From Melioribacter sp. (GTDB lineage Bacteria; Bacteroidota; Ignavibacteria; Ignavibacteriales; Melioribacteraceae): DNA of 23,007 nt. The stretch lies in NCBI GenBank assembly GCA_016841125.1, contig JAENZU010000004.1, forward strand, positions 1-23,007. The letters run 5' to 3'. A program made the translations under genes and the position numbers. Numbering within the stretch: the stretch's first letter is position 1; the number at the start of each line of letters is the position of its first letter. The notes under the pieces are model-generated. The model was not told the DNA's origin. It saw only the letters and a program-made list of their open reading frames with translations, and ran no database searches. Below are positions 14,684 through 23,007 of this stretch, piece by piece.

Positions 14684-15823
14684 ATGGCGTGTACTTTCAT
14701 TCACATTTCCGATACTCACCTTGGTTTCAGCGATCTTGACATTCAGGACAGCAGCGGGAAAAACATTCGGGAGGAAGATGTTTATAAAGCATTTTCCGAT
14801 GCGGTGGATTATATTCTAGAAAGTAAACCGGATTTTATTCTTCACAGCGGAGATATTTTTCACAGGTCTTCACCAACGAACAGAGCTCTTGTAGAAGCTT
14901 CGAAACAAATCTCGCGGATCACAAATGCGGACATTCCGTTTTATATGATCGCCGGCAATCATGATTTTCCAAAATCTGTTTTTACTTCACCTGTGCATGA
15001 TCTTTACAGGATAAACGAGTTAACCCATATTGCATTCAGCGAAAAACTTGAAGTGGTGGAAACTTCAAACTGTATTCTTCACTTATTACCGCATATAAAC
15101 AGTGAAGAGAAATTTCTGGAAGAGGTTAATAAAATTGAGATCAAAGACAGAACCAAACCAAATGTTTTATCCATGCATCTAGCCGTTTCAAATTATGCAA
15201 TGAATGAGTTCGGCGAACGTGTCTTTCCTCTTGAGAAGGCTGGGCTCTTAAAAGAGTTTGACTACGTTGCATTGGGTCATTGGCATCGATATGATCATTT
15301 GAGTAAGTTCGGTAATGTATACTTCAGCGGTTCAACCGAAAGAACCTCCGACACACAAACCGGTTACGAAAAAGGATTTGTAAAAGTTACAATTGATGAA
15401 GAAACCAAAACCGAGTTTATACCTTTGAATCTTCGCACTTATCAAAAAATAATAGTGAAAAAATGTTCTGAAAAAACAAGCGATGAGATAATAAAGGAAA
15501 TAGAAGATCAACTCTCATCAGTTGAAATTTCGGGCGGAATGTTTCATGTTCAAGTGCAGGAAATTGAAGAGACAAAAGTAAACGATTTTCCCCGCACACT
15601 ATTTGAAGATATTTTTGAAGGGGCATTATTTTTCAATGTATCAAAAACAATAAAAGGTTCTGAAAAAGTTATTGAGATTGACAGTGAATCGTTTGATCTG
15701 AAAGAATATTTTTTTGATGAACTTAAAACCGTATTTGAAGGAGATGACCTGAAAAAGGTAACGGATCTTTCAAAAAAATTGTGGGACGAGTTAGAGGAGG
15801 AGGAAGCAAATGCAGATTCATAA
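14684..15823 (+). CDS. sbcD: exonuclease SbcD/Mre11 nuclease subunit
   Basis: 379-residue nuclease subunit of the SbcCD (Mre11-Rad50) complex, which cleaves DNA hairpins and processes double-strand ends. All metallophosphoesterase motifs are visible: ISDTHLGF (Asp10, His12), LHSGDIFH (Asp57), IAGNHDFP (Asn92, His93), SMHLAVS (His165) and LGHWHRYD (His199, His201). The C-terminal acidic third (~250-379) would carry the capping region and the Rad50-binding helices. The 3' end overlaps sbcC by 14 nt and contains the sbcC Shine-Dalgarno (AGAGGAGGAGG), so the two subunits are translationally coupled. Confidence 0.94.
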   Translation: MACTFIHISDTHLGFSDLDIQDSSGKNIREEDVYKAFSDAVDYILESKPDFILHSGDIFHRSSPTNRALVEASKQISRITNADIPFYMIAGNHDFPKSVFTSPVHDLYRINELTHIAFSEKLEVVETSNCILHLLPHINSEEKFLEEVNKIEIKDRTKPNVLSMHLAVSNYAMNEFGERVFPLEKAGLLKEFDYVALGHWHRYDHLSKFGNVYFSGSTERTSDTQTGYEKGFVKVTIDEETKTEFIPLNLRTYQKIIVKKCSEKTSDEIIKEIEDQLSSVEISGGMFHVQVQEIEETKVNDFPRTLFEDIFEGALFFNVSKTIKGSEKVIEIDSESFDLKEYFFDELKTVFEGDDLKKVTDLSKKLWDELEEEEANADS

Positions 15824-18209
15824 AATTATGCTTCAAAATTTTAAGCAGTACAAATATGAAGAGATTGAATTCCCCGACGGACTAATCGGCTTCATCGGTA
15901 AAAACGGTGCGGGTAAATCAACCATATTCGAAGCCATATCAAATGCCTTTTACGGTAAGTTTGAAACCAACAAAGATCTCGTGCGAAACGATAAAGCTTC
16001 AACAAAAGACCATGTTAAGATTGAATTGAGATTCGAGGATAAAGGGAAAAACTTTAAGGTAGTTAGGGAATATCGTGCTTCAGCATTAACCGCAAAAGCA
16101 GACTTATATCGAGATGACGAACACTTGGCTTCGGGTTCTCGAGAAGTTGACAAGCAGATCAGACGAATAATTAAAATTGATTATTACAATTTCAAAAACT
16201 CTTTCTTCGCCCATCAAAAAGATGTGACTTCATTAATGAACTTGGGAATTAAGGATCGGCAGGAATCTTTCCGTAAAATGCTGGGTCTGGAAAGACTGGA
16301 TAAATTGGAAATCAAAATAAAAGAAGAAGTAAAGGAACAAAACATTGAGATTAGAGCAAAGCAGGGTGAGTTGCTGACTGACGCACAAACTCAAGAATTA
16401 AAAGAATCTTCCGAAGCAAAGGATGCCGAGATTAAAACCGCCAAAGAAAAAGTTGAGGCTCAAAAAAAGATTGTAGCTGAAGGAGAAAAGGCTTATCAAA
16501 AAATTAAGACTGAGCTAAATAAATTGGAAAAGCAGAAATCTGAAAATGATAAACTACTTAACAAGATTGAAGTTCAGGATACAGAGATTGCTAATAACGC
16601 CCAAAACTTGAAAGACTCAAACAATGAATTGAAAGAATTAAAAGAAGGCTACGAATTATATAAAAAGCTGCTACCCAAAAAAAATGAGTATGAAAAATTT
16701 AGCAAACGAATTTCTGAGCTGCAGGAAATTAAAACAAAGTATAATCAAAAATTAAATCTTCAAAAAACAATTGCTACTAATGAGAGAAAATTATCGGCAG
16801 AAAACGAAAAGCTTAAGTTAAAAGAAAGTGAATTAAAATCGTATGATGATGTTGAAACAAATACATCCAAGCTTGATGACTCTCTGATCTCTGAACGAGA
16901 GCTTCTAAAATCCTTTATCGCTAATAAAGACACCTTAAATAAGCTGGTTGGATCATTTGCAGATCAGATAAATAAAAAGAAGCAGCGGATGGAAAAGATT
17001 GAGAATATCGGCAGAGATTCGGACTGCCCCGAATGTGAAAGACCGCTTGGTGATCACTACGATAATCTGCTTAATAAATATAAATCTGAGATTTCTGAAT
17101 TAGAGTCAAAGGCAGAAATTGAACAAAATAATCTTGATGAATTAAATTCCAAAATTTCAGCGAAGGAAAAAACGATTGATAACTTGAACGATGATTTAAG
17201 TGACCAGAAAAAGAGAAGTGAGAGAAAAGAAGCTATCAAAGAATCGATAACGGATATCAAAAAAGTTATTGTTTCAATAAACGAAGAAGTAGAAGCAGAG
17301 AAAAACGAACTTGCTCAAATGGAAGATGTGAAATTCAGCGAGGAAGAATTATCCGAAGTTCAAAGTAAAGCTGTGATTTTAAAACCTGATTATGAAAGGT
17401 GCTTGAGTCTTGCATCAAAGGGAGAGGAGATCCCGAAGAAAGAGGAAGAGATCAAAAATCTTAACATCCGAAAAACCAAACTGCAGGAAGGGCTTACTCT
17501 TCTAAAAAAAGAATTGGACGACTTAAAATTTGACAATGAAGAATACATCAAAATTAAAAACAGCAGAGAAAAAAAAGAAGAAGAGTTAAACGAATTGAAA
17601 GAGATCTACCATTTAATGGAAAAGGAATTAAGCAGTCTCGATCATTCATTAAAGGAAATTAAAACCAAATTGAAAGCAAATGAAGAGCTGCAAAAACGAA
17701 TTGAGGTTTTGGAAAAAGAAAAAGATTTATATGAGAAACTGAAAAGAACCGTCACTGTTTTCAAAGAAAATATTACGTCACGTGAACTGCCTGAAATTTC
17801 GAGAGAAGCATCCAATCTCTTTACCTCTATAACAAAAGGAAGATATTTTAATTTAAGAATAGATGACCAATTCAACTTTGTTGTTACGCGCGATGACAAA
17901 GAGGTTGAGCTTAATACACTTTCTGGCGGCGAAAAAGATCTTGCAAGTTTATGCTTACGAATTGCGATCAGTAAACGTATATCGAAATTAGCAGGGAGAA
18001 GCAATATGGGTTTTCTCGCACTCGATGAAGTTTTCGGCAGTCAGGATGAAGACAGGCGCGAGGAATTGCTGAATGCTTTAAATGAAATCTCAAAAGATTT
18101 CAGACAGATATTCGTTGTATCACATAATCAGGATGTACAGGAAGAATTTCCGAACCGGCTGCTAATCAGTAAAGTCGGGGACTACAGCACCGCAGAAATG
18201 GTAAGTTGA
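15810..18209 (+). CDS. sbcC: SbcC/Rad50-type ATPase subunit
   Basis: 799-residue SMC-like ATPase partner of SbcD. The Walker A motif is GKNGAGKST (residues 30-38). Long Lys/Glu-rich coiled coils run from about 170 to 400 and 420 to 670, flanking a zinc hook at DCPECERPLG (Cys406, Cys409) that dimerises complexes through Zn. The C-terminal ATPase lobe has the signature LSGGEKDLASLCLRIA (from 704), Walker B and D-loop FLALDEVFGSQD, and the switch FVVSHNQD. Most bacterial SbcC proteins are about 1,000-1,200 residues, so the coiled-coil arms here are short, nearer archaeal Rad50 in length. No frameshift or gap explains it: both arms are roughly equal around the hook. Confidence 0.94.
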   Translation: MQIHKIMLQNFKQYKYEEIEFPDGLIGFIGKNGAGKSTIFEAISNAFYGKFETNKDLVRNDKASTKDHVKIELRFEDKGKNFKVVREYRASALTAKADLYRDDEHLASGSREVDKQIRRIIKIDYYNFKNSFFAHQKDVTSLMNLGIKDRQESFRKMLGLERLDKLEIKIKEEVKEQNIEIRAKQGELLTDAQTQELKESSEAKDAEIKTAKEKVEAQKKIVAEGEKAYQKIKTELNKLEKQKSENDKLLNKIEVQDTEIANNAQNLKDSNNELKELKEGYELYKKLLPKKNEYEKFSKRISELQEIKTKYNQKLNLQKTIATNERKLSAENEKLKLKESELKSYDDVETNTSKLDDSLISERELLKSFIANKDTLNKLVGSFADQINKKKQRMEKIENIGRDSDCPECERPLGDHYDNLLNKYKSEISELESKAEIEQNNLDELNSKISAKEKTIDNLNDDLSDQKKRSERKEAIKESITDIKKVIVSINEEVEAEKNELAQMEDVKFSEEELSEVQSKAVILKPDYERCLSLASKGEEIPKKEEEIKNLNIRKTKLQEGLTLLKKELDDLKFDNEEYIKIKNSREKKEEELNELKEIYHLMEKELSSLDHSLKEIKTKLKANEELQKRIEVLEKEKDLYEKLKRTVTVFKENITSRELPEISREASNLFTSITKGRYFNLRIDDQFNFVVTRDDKEVELNTLSGGEKDLASLCLRIAISKRISKLAGRSNMGFLALDEVFGSQDEDRREELLNALNEISKDFRQIFVVSHNQDVQEEFPNRLLISKVGDYSTAEMVS

Positions 18210-18219
18210 CCCTTAAAGT

Positions 18220-19332
18220 TTAAGATTGTAGTGCGGTTGAAAATCTATTTTCGCAATAATTTTTGAATCTTGCCAAATTCTGTTTGCTGGACTTAAGTAA
18301 TTTATTTACAGCAATGCGGTACTTTACTTTATCATAAAGTCGGGAGATAAAACTTTTTTTCTTATCAAAATACCCCGGAAGAAAACGTACTGACAATCTT
18401 GTTCCGCCATTAATTGGTGAAAGTTTAAAATCGGAAATAACAGTGAAACCAAAGCCCGCGTCAGCTTCTTCCAAATAATTAATTGTCTCATTCCTTTTCT
18501 TATTTGCCTTTGTTACAAAGTGAATTTCGAGATCTTCAAAGATGCATGTATGTGAAGAATTAACTCTATTTATAGGCGAAGCTTGACTGATGTTTTTTAC
18601 TCCTTCAACCCACTCATATTTTGTTTCGGAATCGATAAGTGCAGCATGCACATCAGCTATAGATGCATTGATCTCGATAGAAAAATTGTATTCTCCCTCA
18701 GCCTCCGGCAGTTTTTCATCTTCAGGAGGAACCGGAACTTCTGCGATAAGTTTGGAAAGATCAGTTGCTTTAATTTCAACTGAGCCGAATTTTTCATACT
18801 CCTCAGTATAATCTTTTAGCGTCACCCAGTTATAATCGTCAGGATTCAAATCTTGCTGAATTGCAGAGTAACTATCAGTAATTAAAAAATATTGATTGAG
18901 CGGAATATTATTTTTAAGTAGTCTGTGCGCAAGGATAACATCGGCACCCATTAATTTTACATGGTCATGAACGTCAATAATTTGAAACTCTCCAAAGTGC
19001 AAAACGAATTTCAAAGTTAATCCCGAAGCGTTAAGACAAGCACCGCAGCGGCAGACGTTATCCCGTTCAATAATTTTCAAATAATAATGAAACGCAGTGA
19101 AGATTTTTGAAACCTGCTCGAGAGCACTCCTAAAATCGGGCGGGTCACCGAATTTATAGAAAAGCACAGCATCCCCTTCAATCTCGGAAATTTTTAGATC
19201 AAGGATATTTGCCTTTATGATCTCTTCAATTAATTCCGCAATAATGTGACTGCTGTGGCGCGATTCGGTTTGAGTTACAAACTCCGTGAACCCGCTGATA
19301 TCCGGTATAAATATTATTCCGTTGTTCGGCAT
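18220..19332 (-). CDS. nucleotide-cyclase-like DUF2652 domain fused to SRPBCC domain
   Basis: 370-residue soluble protein. Residues 1-190 match DUF2652, a divergent class III adenylate/guanylate-cyclase-like domain: FIPDISGFTEFV (metal-type Asp11), ISEIEGDAVLFYKFG (Asp54) and LMGADVILAHRLLKNNIP (~127-144). Both metal Asps and the Arg (137) of the transition-state pair are present, but the Asn of the usual VNxAxRL motif is Ile133, which raises doubt about cyclase activity. A CRCGAC cluster (94-99) could bind a metal. Residues ~215-365 look like an SRPBCC/polyketide-cyclase-type ligand pocket (FSIEINASIADVHAALIDSE, then YEWVEGVKNISQ, FLPGYF). It may therefore be a ligand-responsive signalling protein or a degenerate cyclase. 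Convergent with sbcC (10-nt gap) and divergent from the GMC gene. Confidence 0.78.
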   Translation of the reverse strand: MPNNGIIFIPDISGFTEFVTQTESRHSSHIIAELIEEIIKANILDLKISEIEGDAVLFYKFGDPPDFRSALEQVSKIFTAFHYYLKIIERDNVCRCGACLNASGLTLKFVLHFGEFQIIDVHDHVKLMGADVILAHRLLKNNIPLNQYFLITDSYSAIQQDLNPDDYNWVTLKDYTEEYEKFGSVEIKATDLSKLIAEVPVPPEDEKLPEAEGEYNFSIEINASIADVHAALIDSETKYEWVEGVKNISQASPINRVNSSHTCIFEDLEIHFVTKANKKRNETINYLEEADAGFGFTVISDFKLSPINGGTRLSVRFLPGYFDKKKSFISRLYDKVKYRIAVNKLLKSSKQNLARFKNYCENRFSTALQS

Positions 19333-19625
19333 TTATTTACTCAATTTTACTTTCAAGATATTTGTCCTCTTAATGTTTGTAAAGAAAAAACTTGACTGGA
19401 AGGAATTAAATTTCTTTGTCATAATAAGACTTGATATCCGCAATATAATTAATTATGTTTTATCAGCAGCAAAAAATAACAAATATCTTCACTCCGTCTA
19501 ACTTTCCCATTATTAGAAGTTGCTGCAAAAAATGTTTTGCTATTTCGTTGAATCGATTCAGTACCATGCCCTGATCAGTCATTGCTGAGTTTTTCTGAAC
19601 AAACAATAAAAGATAAGGCGGCATT

Positions 19626-21899
19626 ATGGGATATACCGGTAAAGAAATAAAATTTGAAAAATTATTATCAATTCTTTCACTCGTTTTTCTTTTAGGTTTT
19701 GTTCTAACTTTATATATGATTTTTTCTTCTCAAGCAATCAATTCAACCTATCTTTATATAACCTCAGCAGTTTTAATTTTAATGTTTGTTTTGAGCAAAA
19801 CGGCATCCGGAGGAATAAGGGACAATAATATATTTGCGGATATGCTCTTTGTTTTTCTTTTGTTGATTGCGCTTGCTTCGTGTGTAGTTGGAATTGTTAA
19901 ATATGTTGAGACTTCCACAATCAATTTATTTCTGGCGGTATGCTTTGTGATTTCGACATTTCTTTTCATTGTTTTATTAATTATGTGGAGAAACTCTGTA
20001 ATTGAAAGATTCGATTTGCAGGTCCTCTCACCAACCGAAGCATTGAATTACCGGGCACTCTCCGAAGTTGTAATATCCGATTTTAGACCGGAGGGATATT
20101 CATTCGACACGATCGTTAAGGATTTTGACAATTACTTAGATCACATTAAAAAGGGTTCAACTTTACAAGTGAGGCTTGTTTATTTCGCACTTCAATTTAT
20201 ACCGCTAATATTTTTTAATCTGCCCCTTACGTGGATGGGAAAACAAAAGCGGGTTAACTTCATTAAAAAAAGATTTTTAAATACAAGCGGTATCTTCCGC
20301 ACAATTTTCAGAAGCGCAAAGCAGCTCGTTTATTTTGTTTATTACAGCAGCAAACCGAGTTTCAAATCCACCGGTTATGTGATATTTGAAGAGAGAGAGC
20401 GTTTCAAAGAGATGAAGCAAATACCGGATCCCGAACCACTTGACGTAACCACCATAAAAGAGTCGAAAGAAATACATACCGATATTTGCGTAATCGGGTC
20501 GGGTGCTGCCGGTGCCGTTATTGCATATGAACTCGCAAAAAACACGGGCAAAAAAGTCACCGTGTTGGAAGCCGGTAAATATTTCAATCCGCAAAAAGAT
20601 TATTCCAATATGGAAACTGAAATGGTGGGAAAGATTTACAAAAACGGCGGACTCGAAATGACGCAGGATTTTGACCTCGCAATAATGCAGGGAATTTGCG
20701 TGGGCGGGACTACTACAATTAATAACGGAATTTGTTTTCGAACCCCCAATTATGTGTTTGATGTTTGGGACAAACTCGGAGCAAAAGTAGATGTGGACAA
20801 AATTGGAAAGTGTTTCGATAGAGTCGAGAACATCATCGGTGCCAAAGGTTTAGATTTAAACAAGATTAGCAAAGGTTCAAGCAAGTTTTACGAGGGTGCC
20901 GACAAATTAGGCTTAAACCCCGATTGGTTTGTTACGAATTTCAAAGACTGCGGTGGTGCCGGCTATTGTAATCTAGGATGTAAGTATAATCGCAAACTCT
21001 CTATGCTTTTGAATTATCTGCCTATGGCGGTTGAGCATGGTGCGGAAATTATTGCCGACTGCACCGCTGTAAAATTCAGAACCGGCGGAAGCAAAGCAGA
21101 AAAACTCTTATGCAAAAATTCGAATGGAGATGATATAATTATAACGGCGGATAAATTCATCATATCGGCAGGAGCCATTAACTCAAGCGAACTTCTCTTA
21201 AAAAGCGGGATCAAAAAGAATGTCGGCACAAGAGTTTCCTTTAATATCACAACACCAATGATGGCAAAATTTCCGGATACATTAAATTCGTTTGACGGAA
21301 TACAAATGTGCGCGTATGTTGAGGGAGACGGATTTTTATTAGAAACGGTATTCAATCCTCCCGGAACTTCTTCGCTGGTAATGCAGGGCTGGTTCGAAAA
21401 ACTCAACGAGAGAATGAATGACTACACAAAATTTGCCACTGCCGCGCCTGTAGTCGGAAGTGAACCCAATGGCACAATAAAGATGTCTTTGTTTAATAAA
21501 GCATCGGTAGATTTCGATTTGACACCCAAAGACTTTAGAAGATTGAAAGATGGAATGAAATTATTGAGCCGTGTATTTTTAACGGCAGGTGCCGAGGAAG
21601 TTCTGCCCGCATCTTATAATGATTTGATTATTCGCACGGATTCGGATTGTGAAAAAATCGATACGGAAATTATAAAGACCGAAGATGTAAGCATGGGTTC
21701 TGCCCATCCTCAAGGGGGAAATCCAATGTCTGATAATAAAAATATCGGCGCAATCGATTCAAACTTTAAAGTGCACGGTTACTCAAATTTGTATGTGTGT
21801 GATGCAAGCATTTTCCCTACGGGAGTAATGGTTAATCCTCAGCTAAGCATAATGGCAATGGCAAACTACGCAGCAGATATAATCGCCGAAAATGGGTAG
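19626..21899 (+). CDS. membrane-anchored GMC oxidoreductase with fused N-terminal anchor domain
   Basis: 757-residue flavoprotein dehydrogenase or oxidase of the glucose-methanol-choline family. Residues 1-122 contain four hydrophobic helices (~12-33, 40-57, 70-92, 100-120). Residues ~133-250 (LSPTEALNYRALSEVVISDF onward) resemble the gluconate-dehydrogenase-subunit-3-like region found before long-chain alcohol oxidases. The FAD fold starts at ICVIGSGAAGAVIAYELAK (288-305) with VTVLEAGKYF. GGTTTINNGICFRTP (360-374) is the second FAD loop, and CGGAGYCNLGC (442-452) corresponds to the Cys-containing stretch of fatty-alcohol-oxidase-type members. SAHPQGGNP (692-700) carries the catalytic His694, and VMVNPQLSIMAMA holds Asn737. 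The likely substrate is a hydrophobic alcohol or sterol, but this is not determined by sequence. No cytochrome partner is nearby. An AAGG Shine-Dalgarno supports the ATG at 19626. Confidence 0.85.
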   Translation: MGYTGKEIKFEKLLSILSLVFLLGFVLTLYMIFSSQAINSTYLYITSAVLILMFVLSKTASGGIRDNNIFADMLFVFLLLIALASCVVGIVKYVETSTINLFLAVCFVISTFLFIVLLIMWRNSVIERFDLQVLSPTEALNYRALSEVVISDFRPEGYSFDTIVKDFDNYLDHIKKGSTLQVRLVYFALQFIPLIFFNLPLTWMGKQKRVNFIKKRFLNTSGIFRTIFRSAKQLVYFVYYSSKPSFKSTGYVIFEERERFKEMKQIPDPEPLDVTTIKESKEIHTDICVIGSGAAGAVIAYELAKNTGKKVTVLEAGKYFNPQKDYSNMETEMVGKIYKNGGLEMTQDFDLAIMQGICVGGTTTINNGICFRTPNYVFDVWDKLGAKVDVDKIGKCFDRVENIIGAKGLDLNKISKGSSKFYEGADKLGLNPDWFVTNFKDCGGAGYCNLGCKYNRKLSMLLNYLPMAVEHGAEIIADCTAVKFRTGGSKAEKLLCKNSNGDDIIITADKFIISAGAINSSELLLKSGIKKNVGTRVSFNITTPMMAKFPDTLNSFDGIQMCAYVEGDGFLLETVFNPPGTSSLVMQGWFEKLNERMNDYTKFATAAPVVGSEPNGTIKMSLFNKASVDFDLTPKDFRRLKDGMKLLSRVFLTAGAEEVLPASYNDLIIRTDSDCEKIDTEIIKTEDVSMGSAHPQGGNPMSDNKNIGAIDSNFKVHGYSNLYVCDASIFPTGVMVNPQLSIMAMANYAADIIAENG

Positions 21900-21909
21900 A
21901 TACAAATAC

Positions 21910-22815
21910 TCAAGTATTCTTATTGAAAAGATTCATTAATCCTTTGCTGGAAGTTGATTCGGGTCGTTCGGGATTCCAAATTTTCTCCATCACTTTTTCG
22001 ACCAATAATTTCTTAGTCTCATCCGGCTCTTTCATGGTTGATGCAATTCTAAAACAAAAGAGTACATTGTGCATGTGCATCTGCCGGTTATAAAAGTAAG
22101 TAAGCTGCCCGATTGAACTTCTGTAAACCCAAAGAAATAAAGCTGAAATGATTTCAACAATTGCGCCCCCAGCTATGATCACAATGTTTATATCTGTTCC
22201 GGGTGATTTTAAACCGAATTGCTCAAGCGGAATTATGTATTGCGCAATCCCGACAACAATAATTAAAAACCCTATCCACATTGCAATTACACTGTTCATA
22301 AAACTTTTTCGTGTCTGACTCAATCCAATCAAATAGTAAGCTTCAAGCTGTTCCCGGCTGTATTTGATTAGGGGCATCAAGCCTTCCTGCTCGGTGTTCT
22401 CTGTTTGTGAATCTACCAGTTTCTCCGCATGCCTTATCCTTCCGTGCGCCTGCTCCAATGCTTTTTCCTGATCGGAAATATAAAGAGCTAAAATTTTCTG
22501 AATTCCGATTGCCGGAATTACCGGTAAATATACGGGCAAAAATACGAGAAAGAACAAGGCTAGTATTGAAGGAATCGCAGACCATCCGAGTGGCTCAAAA
22601 CCCCACATCCAAACGGCGGGCACAACTTTGAACCATACAAACCAAGCCGCAAGCAATCCCAATGGAATTCCGATGATACATAATATTAATGCAATGGAGC
22701 GCCATGTTTTCTGCTGCTCTAAAAATTTAAGGATTGTGTCTGTATAGCTTAATTTCTTCTTCGATTCTTCCGAAGCAGACTTGCTTTCATCATCTTTTAA
22801 TTTATCATCAGGCAT
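21910..22815 (-). CDS. four-helix membrane protein, TRADD-N-associated TM domain-like
   Basis: 301-residue membrane protein. A charged, Ser/Lys/Glu-rich N-terminus (1-35) is followed by a hydrophobic pair at ~39-62 and 80-108. A charged helix (~112-160, SDQEKALEQAHGRIRHAEKL) probably forms a cytoplasmic coiled coil. A second hairpin lies at ~173-195 and 208-231, followed by a soluble tail. The second half (YYLIGLSQTRKSFMNSVIAM, GGAIVEIISALFLWVY, then GQLTYFYNRQ) is like the two-TM domain described with TRADD-N in cyanobacterial and other bacterial conflict or signalling proteins. I recognise the pattern but cannot confirm it. It is monocistronic and convergent with the GMC gene, sharing the intergenic 10 nt. 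Confidence 0.6.
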   Translation of the reverse strand: MPDDKLKDDESKSASEESKKKLSYTDTILKFLEQQKTWRSIALILCIIGIPLGLLAAWFVWFKVVPAVWMWGFEPLGWSAIPSILALFFLVFLPVYLPVIPAIGIQKILALYISDQEKALEQAHGRIRHAEKLVDSQTENTEQEGLMPLIKYSREQLEAYYLIGLSQTRKSFMNSVIAMWIGFLIIVVGIAQYIIPLEQFGLKSPGTDINIVIIAGGAIVEIISALFLWVYRSSIGQLTYFYNRQMHMHNVLFCFRIASTMKEPDETKKLLVEKVMEKIWNPERPESTSSKGLMNLFNKNT

Positions 22816-22856
22816 TTATACCTCAAACTGAATTGTTTGAAATTCTAAAACTTATT

Positions 22857-22874
22857 GCAAAGACAATACTTTGC
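22857..22874. repeat. short inverted repeat upstream of the membrane protein gene
   Basis: GCAAAG (22857-22862) and CTTTGC (22869-22874) are 6-bp arms with a 6-nt spacer, about 42 nt upstream of the minus-strand start at 22815. It could be an operator site; at this length it could also be chance. The rest of 22816-23007 shows no gene on either strand. Confidence 0.2.
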
Positions 22875-23007
22875 GTAGAAAATAAATCGAAAACACCTCG
22901 AGTATTAGATCAGTTGTCTTAATTTAATTATCGGAAAGTTAATCGGCAATAGCTGCGGATTTAAAAAACTGAGAAAGGATTATTCGAATTTCTTCATGAA
23001 TATTTTT

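Noticed and set aside
18189..18237. ACCGCA/TGCGGT and CTTAAAG-TTTAAG inverted repeats around the sbcC stop as a bidirectional terminator
   Set aside because: The two dyads are not centred on the same point, the outer arms are far apart and no T-tract follows.
19286..19501. 71-aa plus-strand ORF overlapping the start of the DUF2652 gene
   Set aside because: No Shine-Dalgarno or recognisable family, and it is antisense to a supported gene start for part of its length; it looks like chance.
19549..19560. 12-bp palindrome TGAATCGATTCA upstream of the GMC gene
   Set aside because: Several perfect 12-bp palindromes are expected by chance in 23 kb, and no second copy or promoter relation supports an operator.
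21905..21918. AATACT-CA-AGTATT inverted repeat at the junction of two convergent genes, as a terminator
   Set aside because: The stem is AT-only with a 2-nt loop and no following T-run, so it is not a credible intrinsic terminator.

Overview
This window is AT-rich bacterial chromosomal DNA, densely coding, with mostly recognisable Shine-Dalgarno sequences. The gene families (eCIS genes with DUF4255 and DUF5908, a DUF2520 gene with a PanB/PanC/CoaX/PanD set, DUF2652-SRPBCC) and the base composition suggest the FCB group, most plausibly an Ignavibacteria/Chlorobi-like lineage or a deep Bacteroidetes relative. That placement is inference; no rRNA or other strong marker is present. I see no tRNA, rRNA, CRISPR array, IS element or prophage integrase.

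Layout. (1) 1-6532, minus strand: the promoter-proximal part of an extracellular contractile injection system (eCIS, PVC/Afp-like) operon, read right to left. It encodes a DUF4255 cap protein, an unrecognised beta-rich protein, the sheath, two gp19-type tube proteins, a DUF5908 small protein, a LysM tube-initiator protein and a VgrG-like spike that runs off the left edge. Baseplate, tape measure, AAA+ ATPase, fibres and effectors are not visible and would lie further left. (2) 6533-6874: divergent promoter region. (3) 6875-10296, plus strand: a tight pantothenate/CoA operon with a DUF2520 Rossmann protein, panB, panC, coaX and panD. It covers ketoisovalerate and aspartate to 4'-phosphopantothenate, except that no classical panE is present; the DUF2520 protein is the obvious candidate for that step. 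(4) 10299-10859, minus: a DUF4287/DUF5655 protein. (5) 11020-13980, plus: three overlapping genes, comprising a 45-aa membrane peptide, a membrane-anchored P-loop sulfotransferase and a membrane-anchored ASST-type arylsulfotransferase. (6) 13967-14509, minus: a RibD-C/DHFR-like reductase. (7) 14684-18209, plus: sbcD-sbcC, with an unusually short SbcC. (8) 18220-19332, minus: a nucleotide-cyclase-like DUF2652 domain fused to an SRPBCC domain. (9) 19626-21899, plus: a GMC oxidoreductase with its own membrane anchor. (10) 21910-22815, minus: a four-helix membrane protein resembling the TRADD-N-associated TM family.

The best candidates for something under-described are the small-membrane-protein/sulfotransferase/ASST module, which could be a two-step trans-membrane sulfation relay; the unrecognised eCIS gene between cap and sheath; and the probable non-orthologous ketopantoate reductase heading the pantothenate operon.
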